A DNA stretch of 12,688 nt from JAVBNO01 sp031551485 (lineage in GTDB: Bacteria; Bacillota; Clostridia; Oscillospirales; Ruminococcaceae): NCBI GenBank assembly GCA_031551485.1, contig JAVBNO010000016.1:1-12688 (forward strand). The letters run 5' to 3'. Of this stretch, positions 1-5,606 are shown one piece after another. The translations under genes were made by a program, and so were the position numbers. Numbering within the stretch: position 1 is the first letter of the stretch; each line of letters begins with the position of its first letter. The notes under the pieces were generated by a model. That model saw only the letters and a program-made list of their open reading frames with translations, ran no database searches and was not told where the DNA came from.

Positions 1-20
1 AATATGGGCGTTTGGCAACC

Positions 21-44
21 GCCGCGCCACATTGGAAACGCGGC
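21..44. other. Hairpin upstream of the Asp23-family gene
   Basis: The inverted arms GCCGCG (21-26) and CGCGGC (39-44) enclose a 12-base loop and lie 34 bases before the start codon at 79. No T-run follows on either strand, so a terminator is unlikely. It could be a leader structure or part of an upstream gene that is cut off by the window edge. Confidence 0.3.
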
Positions 45-78
45 TAAAAAACTGCGTTGGAACACGGGGGGATATGAC

Positions 79-429
79 ATGATTAAAATTGAAAATCCGC
101 TTGGAACCATTGAAATTTCCCACGAGTATTTCTCCAATCTGGTGGGCTATGCCGCTTCGGAATGCTTTGGCGTTTCCGGCATGGTCATTTCCACTGCTTC
201 TCAGGGCCTGCGTTCCCTGCTGACCCGCAAGGATACGCCGGACAAGGGGGTGCGGGTGCATACCATCGGCGGTAAGCTGGTGATTGATTTGCATATTGTT
301 GTGTCCTATGGCGTCAACATTGCCGCCATTGTCAAAAGCATTGTCAATAAGGTGCGCTATACCATTGAAGAAGCCACCGGCCTGCAGGTTTCCAAGGTGA
401 ATGTCTACGTCGATTCCATGAAACTGTAG
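79..429 (+). CDS. Asp23/Gls24 family envelope stress response protein
   Basis: The product is a 116-residue protein of the Asp23/Gls24 family (YloU-like in Bacillus). Members are small cytoplasmic or membrane-associated proteins linked to cell-envelope and alkaline stress. It begins MIKIENPLGTIEIS and has the family pattern: a strand-rich N-terminus leading into YAASECFGVSGM at about residues 24-35, a central GKLVIDLHIVVSYG block, and a C-terminal helix (VNKVRYTIEEATG) ending in SKVNVYVDSM. The frame is open further upstream, but the ATG at 79 is chosen because a G-rich tract (66-71) lies 7 bases before it and because family members start just before this strand. It sits directly upstream of fakA, the same conserved order as yloU-yloV in Bacillus. 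This supports the family call; the exact function of these paired Asp23 proteins is not established. Confidence 0.88.
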   Translation: MIKIENPLGTIEISHEYFSNLVGYAASECFGVSGMVISTASQGLRSLLTRKDTPDKGVRVHTIGGKLVIDLHIVVSYGVNIAAIVKSIVNKVRYTIEEATGLQVSKVNVYVDSMKL

Positions 430-440
430 GATCCATTTCC

Positions 441-472
441 ACAGCTTTTCTGCATTGCGGCGGGAAAGCTGT
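441..472 (+). other. Stable intercistronic hairpin between the Asp23 gene and fakA
   Basis: A 10-bp stem (441-450 with 463-472, one G-U pair) closes a 12-base loop. It lies 7 bases before the fakA ribosome binding site. No T-run follows, so termination is unlikely. It could be an RNA processing or translation-tuning element. The structure is read directly from the sequence; the role is inferred. Confidence 0.5.
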
Positions 473-489
473 CTACTTGAAGGAGTGGC

Positions 490-2157
490 GTGATTGTGAT
501 AAACGGACAAATCCTGCGCGATGCGCTTGTATCGGGCGCCAACCTCATCGCCAACCACCGCCAACAGGTGGACGCGCTGAATGTATTCCCCGTGCCTGAC
601 GGCGACACCGGCACCAATATGAGCATGACCATTGGCGCAGCCAAACGGGAGCTTGTAAAGCTGGCGGACAATACGGGGGTTGGCGAGGTGGCCTCGGTGG
701 CCGCTTCCGCGTTGCTGCGGGGCGCCCGGGGCAATTCCGGCGTGATCACCTCCCTTTTGTTCCGCGGGTTTGCCAAAGGGTTGCAGGGCAAAGAAACCGC
801 CAACGCCGCCGATATGGTCTCCGCCCTGAGGATTGGGGTGGAGTCGGCTTATAAAGCGGTCATGAAGCCCACCGAGGGCACAATGCTGACGGTGGCCCGA
901 TTGGCCGGCGAGCACGCCGGTACCTTGGACACGGCCGCAATGGAAGTGGACACCCTGTGGGCCGAAGTGTTGACCGCAGCTGCCGCTGCGCTGGAACAGA
1001 CCCCGGAAATGCTGCCGGTGCTGAAAAAGGCGGGCGTTGTGGACGCCGGAGGGAAAGGGCTTCTCTTTATTTTTGAGGGCATGCAGGAAGTATTCTGCGG
1101 ACGACCCATGGTGGAAAGCGGCACGGCCGAGGCTGTGAAAGCGGAAGACGACATTGCCAAAAATGCGGCTGCCGAATATGAGGGTGAAATTACCTTTACC
1201 TATTGCACCGAATTTTTGGTGCTGAAATGTCCTGAAAAAGAGGCCCATTACTTAAAGCTGCGGGCTTACTTGGAATCCATTGGCGACAGCGCCGTTGTGG
1301 TGGAGGACGATGAGCTGATTAAATGTCACGTACACACCGACAACCCCGGAAACGCCTTGCAAGAGGCGCTGAAACACGGTGACTTGACCGGGTTGAAAAT
1401 TGAAAATATGCGGGAGCAGCAAAAACACAACCAGGCGGAATTTAAAAAAGCGGTGCACCCAAAAACCGAAGCGGACTTTGTACCCGCCCCGCCCCAGGAG
1501 GAATATGGCTTTGTGGCGGTGGCCGCCGGAGACGGCGTAAAGCAGCTGTTTGTAGACCTGGGTGTGACGAATGTGGTGACCGGCGGGCAGACGATGAATC
1601 CCTCCACCGACGACATCCTGCGGGCCATTGAGGCCACCCCTGCCAAAAAAGTGTTTGTATTGCCCAATAATAAGAATATCATCATGGCGGCCGAGCAGAC
1701 TATCGGGCTGGCCAGCCGGGAGGTGCATGTGCTGCCCACCCGCACCATTCCCCAGGGGTTGGCCGCAATGCTGGTCTTTAACCCCGATGATGACGCGGAA
1801 ACCAACCTGATTGCCATGGGGCATGCCGCCGACAAGGTGGGCACCGGGCAGATTACCTTTGCTGCCCGGGACAGTGATTTTGACGGCCACAAAATTAAGC
1901 AGGGCGAAATTTTGGCAATGGAAAACGGTAGGCTGTCCTTTACGGACAAGGACATCACCAAAGCCGCCGTCAAACTGGCCAAGCAACTGATTAAAAAGAA
2001 CACGACCTTTATCACCCTCATTTATGGCGAGGATATATCGGAGGAGCACGCCCAAACCATTTTGGCCGCTGTGCGGGACAAAGTACCCGCCGATATTGAG
2101 GTGGTGCTGGTGCCCGGCGGGCAACCTGTCTATTATTTGATGATTTCGGCTGAATAA
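490..2157 (+). CDS. fakA: Fatty acid kinase subunit A (DAK/DegV-like, YloV family)
   Basis: FakA phosphorylates FakB-bound fatty acids to acyl-phosphates, the entry of exogenous or recycled fatty acids into phospholipid synthesis. The 555 residues match the family length of about 550. The N-terminal DhaL-like kinase domain shows the nucleotide/Mg site NVFPVPDGDTGTNM at residues 31-44, ARGNSG at 79-84, KPTEGTML at 126-133 and a later DAGGKG. The remainder fits the central and C-terminal domains of YloV, ending in a strand-rich segment (VVLVPGGQPVYYLMISAE). The start is a GTG at 490 with AAGGAGT at 480-486. Another in-frame GTG at 496 has more ordinary spacing and would shorten the protein by two residues. 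It probably forms a transcription unit with the Asp23-family gene and ends at a strong terminator. No fakB is visible in the window, as is common, since fakB genes are usually unlinked. Confidence 0.95.
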   Translation: MIVINGQILRDALVSGANLIANHRQQVDALNVFPVPDGDTGTNMSMTIGAAKRELVKLADNTGVGEVASVAASALLRGARGNSGVITSLLFRGFAKGLQGKETANAADMVSALRIGVESAYKAVMKPTEGTMLTVARLAGEHAGTLDTAAMEVDTLWAEVLTAAAAALEQTPEMLPVLKKAGVVDAGGKGLLFIFEGMQEVFCGRPMVESGTAEAVKAEDDIAKNAAAEYEGEITFTYCTEFLVLKCPEKEAHYLKLRAYLESIGDSAVVVEDDELIKCHVHTDNPGNALQEALKHGDLTGLKIENMREQQKHNQAEFKKAVHPKTEADFVPAPPQEEYGFVAVAAGDGVKQLFVDLGVTNVVTGGQTMNPSTDDILRAIEATPAKKVFVLPNNKNIIMAAEQTIGLASREVHVLPTRTIPQGLAAMLVFNPDDDAETNLIAMGHAADKVGTGQITFAARDSDFDGHKIKQGEILAMENGRLSFTDKDITKAAVKLAKQLIKKNTTFITLIYGEDISEEHAQTILAAVRDKVPADIEVVLVPGGQPVYYLMISAE

Positions 2158-2162
2158 AATGG

Positions 2163-2195
2163 CATCCGGGGCAGCATTTTGCCCCGGATGTTTTG
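2163..2195 (+). terminator. Rho-independent terminator after fakA
   Basis: A perfect 10-bp GC-rich stem, CATCCGGGGC (2163-2172) with GCCCCGGATG (2181-2190), closes an 8-base loop and is followed by TTTTGT. It starts 5 bases after the fakA stop codon. Confidence 0.88.
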
Positions 2196-2243
2196 TATGC
2201 GGGAACGATATAAATCTGCATGGCAGACTGGGAGGTTCTTATC

Positions 2244-2540
2244 ATGAAAAGGAAAAAATGGCTGGCGATCATTGCTGTCGTTGCCGCCGCACTGGCCGTA
2301 TTACAGCTGGCGTTTTTTCTTGTGATACGACTGGCATTATGGAGTCAAGGCATCCAGCCGGTAAAGGGCGGCAGCATTGGTGTCATTGGCGGGGCGGACG
2401 GGCCCACCGCCGTTTATGTGGGCGCCACGACTGTGCAGGTGCCGGTGTGGCTTGGGTGGCTGCCGGCGGCGGGATGCGCCGTGGTGGTGGTGATTTGCGG
2501 AGTATGGGCGCGAAGAAAGCAAAACGAAAACCCCAAGTGA
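2244..2540 (+). CDS. Small two-helix membrane protein with the decarboxylase-beta GGADGPT motif
   Basis: This is a 98-residue membrane protein. A basic N-terminus (MKRKKW) leads into a hydrophobic helix at about residues 6-33. An extracytoplasmic or linker segment follows, with SIGVIGGADGPTAVYV at residues 44-59, then a second hydrophobic helix at about 66-88 and a charged tail (ARRKQNENPK). The central block matches the hallmark IGGADGPT segment of the beta subunit of sodium-translocating decarboxylases (OadB/GcdB/MmdB), where an aspartate in this region takes part in Na+ transport. Those subunits are several hundred residues long and multi-spanning, so this is only a motif-bearing mini-protein, and catalytic pumping by it alone is not expected. 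No biotin carrier or decarboxylase alpha subunit is nearby. The ATG at 2244 is chosen because GGGAGG (2230-2235) lies 8 bases before it; the ATG at 2220 has no such site. The function is unknown. Confidence 0.75.
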   Translation: MKRKKWLAIIAVVAAALAVLQLAFFLVIRLALWSQGIQPVKGGSIGVIGGADGPTAVYVGATTVQVPVWLGWLPAAGCAVVVVICGVWARRKQNENPK

Positions 2541-2576
2541 TCGGAAAATCAATGTGGGATAGAAAGGACGGCTGTG

Positions 2577-3062
2577 ATGGACAAGCGGCAAAGAATTGAT
2601 AAGTCGCTGGTGCTGCGGTACGAGGATATATTGCCGGTGCACCGAAACGAACATCCGGATTTTGCGTATGCAAAGCACATGCTGGTGCCCAAAGGAGCCG
2701 CCAGCCACTGCACCGTTTCTGTTTATGAAGTGCCCCCTGGCAAGGCGGCCTATCCCAGCCATTATCACCTGGAAAGCGAAGAAATCTTTTTCATTTTGAA
2801 GGGTGAAGGGCTGCTGTGTACGCCCGAAGGCCAACGCCGGGTTACATCCGGGGACTTCTGCTTCTTCCCTGCCTGCGCGGCGGGGGCCCACAAGCTATTG
2901 AACCCATCCGCCGACGAGGCTCTTGTCTATATCGACTTTGACACTTACCACGAGCTGGATGTCGCCCTTTACCCCGATTCCGGCAAGGTGGGGGTTTGGG
3001 GCAAAGGGTTGGCCGATGTCTTTTATACGGCCGACAACGTTGGCTACTACGACGGAGAATAA
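2577..3062 (+). CDS. Cupin domain protein
   Basis: A 161-residue single-domain cupin. The first metal motif is HYHLESEEIFFILKG (H-x-H-x4-E-x6-G) at about residues 62-76. The second lies in GDFCFFPACAAGAHKLLN at about 91-108, providing the third histidine. Together these form the usual 3-His/1-Glu metal site in a beta-barrel. The flanks (SHCTVSVYEVPPG and EALVYIDFDTYHELDVALYP) fit stand-alone cupins of unknown substrate, a group that includes isomerases, dioxygenases and sugar- or metabolite-binding proteins, so no reaction is assigned. ATG 2577 is preferred over GTG 2574 because AAGGA (2564-2568) is then 8 bases away. The gene follows the small membrane protein by 36 bases and may share its transcript. 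A terminator follows closely. Confidence 0.85.
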   Translation: MDKRQRIDKSLVLRYEDILPVHRNEHPDFAYAKHMLVPKGAASHCTVSVYEVPPGKAAYPSHYHLESEEIFFILKGEGLLCTPEGQRRVTSGDFCFFPACAAGAHKLLNPSADEALVYIDFDTYHELDVALYPDSGKVGVWGKGLADVFYTADNVGYYDGE

Positions 3063-3077
3063 AAACATACGACCGCG

Positions 3078-3110
3078 AAAAAAAGAATGCCCATCGGGCA
3101 TTCTTTTTTT
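3078..3110. terminator. Bidirectional terminator between the cupin and ogt genes
   Basis: An A7 run (3078-3084), the stem GAATGCCC (3085-3092) with GGGCATTC (3096-3103), a 3-base loop and a T7 run (3104-3110) make a symmetric terminator. It can end both the plus-strand cupin transcript and the minus-strand ogt transcript that converge here. Confidence 0.92.
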
Positions 3111-3123
3111 ATGATCATGTATT

Positions 3124-3588
3124 TTACCGGCCTTCGATGGCCAGCAATTTTTCTTTCATGGGCAGGCCCCCCCGATAACCGGTGAGGGCGCCGTTGCTGC
3201 CGACAATCCGGTGACAAGGGATGAAGATGGGAATGGGGTTACGATTGTTGGCAAGGCCCACTGCCCGAAACCCTTTTGGGCTGCCCACCTTTTGGGCAAT
3301 CTCCTTGTAAGTGGCTGTTTCGCCAAAGGGGACGGCGCAAAGGGCATTCCAGACGCTTTGAAAAAAAGCGGAACCGGCCGGGGCAAACGGCAGTGTAAAT
3401 GTCTTGCATTGGTTTTGCAAATAGGCGTTGAGCTGGCGGGCGGCCTCCTGGTGGAGGGGGGTTTCCTCCAGCACAACACCTTTTGGCGCGGGGTCGTTGG
3501 GCAGAAGCAGATGGGTAATGCTCTTCCCTGCCGCGTCGGTGATAATGCCGATTTTGCCGATGGCCGTTTCATAATAATGCAGTTTCAT
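3124..3588 (-). CDS. ogt: Methylated-DNA--protein-cysteine methyltransferase
   Basis: A suicide DNA-repair enzyme that moves the alkyl group from O6-alkylguanine (and O4-alkylthymine) in DNA to its own cysteine. The 154 residues fit a single-domain Ogt/MGMT without the Ada N-terminal domain. The acceptor is Cys125 in IPCHRIVG (residues 123-130). The helix-turn-helix segment is visible as FGETATYKEIAQKVGSPKGFRAVG (split around residues 88-111), followed by ANNRNPIPI, and the tail GALTGYRGGLPMKEKLLAIE is typical. The ATG at 3588 is chosen over upstream in-frame starts because AAGGA on the minus strand lies about 8 bases before it and family members begin here. It lies 33 bases downstream of the flavoprotein gene and is probably co-transcribed with it. 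The assignment as a class is secure; the symbol ogt rather than adaB is a convention. Confidence 0.95.
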   Translation of the reverse strand: MKLHYYETAIGKIGIITDAAGKSITHLLLPNDPAPKGVVLEETPLHQEAARQLNAYLQNQCKTFTLPFAPAGSAFFQSVWNALCAVPFGETATYKEIAQKVGSPKGFRAVGLANNRNPIPIFIPCHRIVGSNGALTGYRGGLPMKEKLLAIEGR

Positions 3589-3621
3589 GCGCCACATCCT
3601 TTCCACGTCTGTCAATGGTTG

Positions 3622-4242
3622 TCAACGAACAAAATTGGTGCGCAGGCTGGGTTCCACCGCCGGCGGGGGAACCTTGCCTGCCGCGATAGATTTCATCAGC
3701 CAGGCCATGTTTTTGGCGGCGGTGCGCATAATTTGTACACCCTCCAGGTCTTTGGCCACATCCTCCGCCACGGCGCCATGGGCAATGTTCCAATATTGAG
3801 AGGAGGCGATGGGCATCCGGGCAAATTCAAAGTAGTGGTTGAGATGGTCAAAGGTGGCGCTGCCGCCCGACCGGCGCATTACCGTAAAGGCCATGCCCAC
3901 CTTGTAATACATAAGGCTGGAGCCGGCATAAAAAACCCGATCCAACACGCATTTCATAGCACCGGCAATGCCCGCATAGTGGACGGGGGCCGCCAAAATG
4001 ACGCCATCCGCCGACGGCAAAGCGTCAATAATGCGGTTGGCAATATCATCATCGTAAACGCAACGGGGGGGCTCCATTTTGCGACAGCCGCCGCAGCCGA
4101 CACAGCCCCGCACCGGGCCACTGCCGATATGTATAATTTCAGTCTCTATGCCTTCGTTTTGCAGCTCGCTTTGCAGCACATCCAGCACCGCGCGGGTGGA
4201 ACCGTTTGCATGGGGGCTGCCGTTGATCGCCAATACTTTCAT
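3622..4242 (-). CDS. Flavodoxin-fold NAD(P)H oxidoreductase, iron-sulfur flavoprotein-like
   Basis: A 206-residue protein of the NADPH-dependent FMN reductase / iron-sulfur flavoprotein superfamily. It opens with MKVLAINGSPHANGSTR, where GSP-x2-NGST (residues 8-16) is the FMN phosphate-binding loop. A compact cysteine cluster follows: Cys47, Cys50, Cys53 and Cys61 (C-x2-C-x2-C-x7-C), the spacing described for the 4Fe-4S site of iron-sulfur flavoproteins. VILAAPVHYAG at about 85-95 is a second flavin-contact strand-loop. The expected activity is flavin-mediated electron transfer; partner and substrate are unknown. ATG 4242 is supported by GGGAGG 8 bases upstream on the minus strand. A promoter candidate with a dyad over its -35 box lies just upstream, and ogt follows, which suggests but does not prove a role in a stress response. 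Confidence 0.85.
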   Translation of the reverse strand: MKVLAINGSPHANGSTRAVLDVLQSELQNEGIETEIIHIGSGPVRGCVGCGGCRKMEPPRCVYDDDIANRIIDALPSADGVILAAPVHYAGIAGAMKCVLDRVFYAGSSLMYYKVGMAFTVMRRSGGSATFDHLNHYFEFARMPIASSQYWNIAHGAVAEDVAKDLEGVQIMRTAAKNMAWLMKSIAAGKVPPPAVEPSLRTNFVR

Positions 4243-4285
4243 GGATATTTCCTCCCTGCAGATGATAATGACTTTTTCCATTTTG

Positions 4286-4314
4286 ATTGTAGCACATCCC
4301 CACGGCAACGTAAA
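4286..4314 (-). promoter_or_regulatory. Predicted sigma-A promoter of the flavoprotein-ogt unit
   Basis: Reading the minus strand: -35 TTTACG (4309-4314), a 17-base spacer, -10 TACAAT (4286-4291). The -10 matches consensus at 5 of 6 positions and the -35 at 4 of 6. It lies 44 bases before the start codon at 4242. Confidence 0.5.
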
Positions 4315-4321
4315 GCCGTGG
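4300..4321. promoter_or_regulatory. Inverted repeat framing the -35 box (operator candidate)
   Basis: Seven-base arms CCACGGC (4300-4306) and GCCGTGG (4315-4321) flank 8 bases that contain the predicted -35 hexamer of the flavoprotein gene. No T-run follows on either strand, so a repressor site fits better than a terminator. The repeat is seen; its role is inferred. Confidence 0.4.
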
Positions 4322-4385
4322 ACAACTTGTAAAAGCGAGGCACGCCCGGTTTGTTTGGCATAGGATAAACAAGAGGAGGATGGAA

Positions 4386-4622
4386 ATGCAACAATCATAC
4401 TCTGCAAACCCTGGCGGGACGCCCTGCGGCAGCACCCCGCCATCTTGTTTTCGAAACCCTTGCAACGACGTTTTATCCATTACGGCGCTGGCGTTGGCGC
4501 TGGCCAAAGACCAAAGCAGCGATTGTATTGCCCTGATGGCGGCGTTGGCAGTGCAGCTGGGAGATACACTAAACACCATCGCCGCCGAAAAGGCCTGGAA
4601 CGAAGCACAGAGTGAAAAATGA
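4386..4622 (+). CDS. Small conserved protein, DUF6774-like
   Basis: A 78-residue protein with a low-complexity, proline- and cysteine-containing N-terminus (about residues 1-27). A helical C-terminal core follows: DVLSITALALALAKDQSSDCIALMAALAVQLGDTLNTIAA, read across about residues 28-67. The LxxITALA...LMAALAVQLGDTLNTIAA pattern resembles what I recall of the short clostridial family DUF6774, which has no known function. That match is from memory and was not searched. ATG 4386 is chosen because GGAGG (4375-4379) is then 6 bases away; the ATG at 4380 abuts the ribosome binding site and is unlikely to be used. It is transcribed divergently from the flavoprotein gene across a 143-base region. 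The composition shows no clear membrane helix with flanking charges, and the protein is probably cytoplasmic. Confidence 0.68.
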   Translation: MQQSYSANPGGTPCGSTPPSCFRNPCNDVLSITALALALAKDQSSDCIALMAALAVQLGDTLNTIAAEKAWNEAQSEK

Positions 4623-4657
4623 CGATTCGTCAGTCTAGCCCGGAGGTTTTCTGGAAC

Positions 4658-4683
4658 AGCTGTGGCCCTCTTGAGCCACAGCT
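4658..4683 (+). terminator. Possible terminator hairpin after the DUF6774-like gene
   Basis: A perfect 9-bp stem, AGCTGTGGC (4658-4666) with GCCACAGCT (4675-4683), and an 8-base loop lie 36 bases after the stop codon. No T-run follows (AAACGGCG), so intrinsic termination is doubtful. It may instead belong to the hairpin-rich block that begins here. Confidence 0.35.
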
Positions 4684-4843
4684 AAACGGCGCTTATACGG
4701 TCACCATTACGATCTGGTAGACGCGAAAGACGAATTGTTTCTTTCCTTCTTCCCCGTTTGCACCCCAAGAGCGGACCCAAACCGTTTTCCCGCCAGGCCA
4801 AGCGTTTCCTGGGCACATATGCCCTCGCCCTAAGGATGGGCGG

Positions 4844-4919
4844 GGGGAAACCATGTGGTTTCCCCAAAAAATGTTTTTGCATACTTTTTGCGCCAAAAAG
4901 TATGGGCCGGTCGCGGCCC
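4844..4919. repeat. Three adjacent palindromes (REP-like element)
   Basis: Three inverted repeats run in tandem. GGGGAAACCA (4844-4853) pairs with TGGTTTCCCC (4856-4865). CATACTTTTT (4880-4889) pairs with AAAAAGTATG (4895-4904) around GCGCC. GGGCC (4904-4908) pairs with GGCCC (4915-4919). This density of palindromes outside genes is typical of dispersed bacterial repeats of the REP or MITE type. Only one copy is in the window, so dispersal is inferred. Confidence 0.5.
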
Positions 4920-4920
4920 G

Positions 4921-4972
4921 AGCGACAGGCTGCATCCTTGCCGGAGCGGCTGCACGTCTACCCCAATTCTAT
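4921..4972. repeat. 52-base direct repeat, copy 1
   Basis: It matches the copy at 5044-5095 at 47 of 52 positions, with a 26-base identical core (4934-4959). It contains the mini-hairpin GCCG-GAG-CGGC (4940-4950). The longer stem formed by copy 2 is imperfect here, with one A-C mismatch and one G-U pair. Confidence 0.8.
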
Positions 4973-5043
4973 ATTAATATCGGTATCAAGCTTGTTCCTC
5001 TTCCCCGTTTGTGTACCAAAAGTGTTGAGTCCGCCACGGCTTA

Positions 5044-5095
5044 AGCGGCAAGCTATATCCTTGCCGGAGCGGCTGCACGTCTGCCCCAATTCTAT
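5044..5095. repeat. 52-base direct repeat, copy 2
   Basis: Second copy, offset 123 bases from the first. Here CGGCAAG (5046-5052) pairs perfectly with CTTGCCG (5060-5066) around CTATATC. The shared GCCG-GAG-CGGC hairpin overlaps the right arm, so two alternative folds compete. Confidence 0.8.
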
Positions 5096-5199
5096 TTTAC
5101 ATCAGCACCAACGCTTTTTTCTCCATCGCCAAAGCGACACTGAACCCCGCGTCCAACCCGAGGTTTTCCCCAGATGAAAAGACAGCGGGGCCGCCATAC

Positions 5200-5234
5200 A
5201 TAAGAAACACGGGGTGCCAGCGGCACCCCGTGTT
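5200..5234 (-). terminator. Terminator after the 81-residue barrel-like protein gene
   Basis: A perfect 13-bp stem, 5206-5218 with 5222-5234, closes a 3-base loop. It begins 15 bases after the minus-strand stop at 5250. On the minus strand the stem is followed by TCTTAT, a short and imperfect T-tract, but the stem is very stable. Confidence 0.75.
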
Positions 5235-5249
5235 GGGCTGTAAAAGAAA

Positions 5250-5495
5250 TTAGTATACCGGCCTTGGCCGCGGTTGTGGCCTTGGAATGCTATTGCAACG
5301 CGGAAACGGCAACACATCGCGCACTGCATGCAGCGGATATTGCTTTAAGGCAAAATTATCTTGGTACATGTATTCGATGATTTGGATTTGGTCATCTTTA
5401 ACGCCGCAAAATTGACCGGACGCACCCTGGCCGTTCATCAGCGAAATGCCGACAGGCTGCCCGTAATAACGCATTAAACCTCTTGTGGATTGCAT
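5250..5495 (-). CDS. Small protein of unknown function, possible Sm/SH3-like barrel
   Basis: An 81-residue protein I cannot assign to a named family. Residues 10-65 alternate hydrophobic and polar residues in short strands separated by glycine turns: YGQPVGISLMNGQGASG, QFCGVKDDQIQIIEYMY, then FALKQYPLHAVRDVLPFP. This layout resembles small beta-barrels (LSm or SH3-like), as in several small clostridial and bacillar proteins, some of them spore-associated. The tail is a proline-arginine run (PRPQPRPRPVY). There is one internal Cys (30) and one near the tail (68). ATG 5495 is well supported by AAAGGTGG on the minus strand 6 bases upstream. The gene has its own terminator and, just upstream, a sequence resembling a sigma-K promoter. 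The fold is my inference from pattern only. Confidence 0.7.
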   Translation of the reverse strand: MQSTRGLMRYYGQPVGISLMNGQGASGQFCGVKDDQIQIIEYMYQDNFALKQYPLHAVRDVLPFPRCNSIPRPQPRPRPVY

Positions 5496-5519
5496 ATGTT
5501 CACCACCTTTCTGTAGTTC

Positions 5520-5547
5520 ATTTTATGGAACTGGCAGAAAGGGGGTT
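5520..5547 (-). promoter_or_regulatory. Possible sigma-K-type promoter of the 81-residue protein gene
   Basis: Minus strand: AACC (5544-5547), a 16-base gap, then CATAAAAT (5520-5527). This fits the sigma-K pattern mACm-N16/17-CATAnnnT except for the last consensus A, which reads G. It would start transcription about 18 bases before the start codon. The motif is short, so chance is possible. Confidence 0.3.
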
Positions 5548-5567
5548 CTGTCTGGCGGCGTAAAAGC

Positions 5568-5597
5568 AAAAAAAGGCCGCCCCCGCTATTGCAGGAA
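5568..5597 (-). terminator. Possible terminator of the tRNA-Val transcript
   Basis: On the minus strand a 5-bp stem, CCTGC with GCGGG, plus two T-G pairs, closes the loop AATA. After CGGCC comes a T7 run (5568-5574). The 5-base gap between stem and T-run makes it weak. Confidence 0.35.
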
Positions 5598-5606
5598 CAG
5601 CACAGG

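Larger units (their letters stand above)
4623..5205. other. Gene-free, hairpin- and repeat-rich intergenic block
   Basis: About 580 bases hold no gene I can support. Open frames here lack ribosome binding sites and run through the repeats. The block contains the hairpin at 4658-4683, the nested palindromes at 4844-4919 and the two 52-base direct repeats listed separately. In addition, CTTCCCCGTTTG occurs twice (4749-4760 and 5000-5011), at about the same position ahead of each repeat region. The arrangement suggests degenerate copies of a genome-wide intergenic element. Confidence 0.6.

Noticed and set aside
1252..2124. 290-codon minus-strand frame inside fakA
   Set aside because: Antisense to a conserved kinase gene; His/Gly-rich nonsense translation.
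3604..3630. Two TTGACA-like boxes on the minus strand upstream of ogt
   Set aside because: Neither has a -10 hexamer at 16-18 bases, so a separate ogt promoter is not supported.
3211..4332. 373-codon plus-strand frame opposite ogt and the flavoprotein
   Set aside because: Antisense to two well-supported genes, no ribosome binding site, and composition typical of a mirror frame.
4658..5095. CRISPR array
   Set aside because: Only two 52-base repeat copies, imperfect, with internal hairpins of another kind, no regular spacers and no cas genes.
4758..5177. 139-codon plus-strand frame in the repeat block; the two repeats fall in the same frame and would encode a repeated peptide
   Set aside because: No ribosome binding site, it crosses several palindromes, and the two repeat copies differ at amino-acid-changing as well as silent positions, with no sign of selection. 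The 123-base offset is a multiple of three, but that alone is weak evidence.
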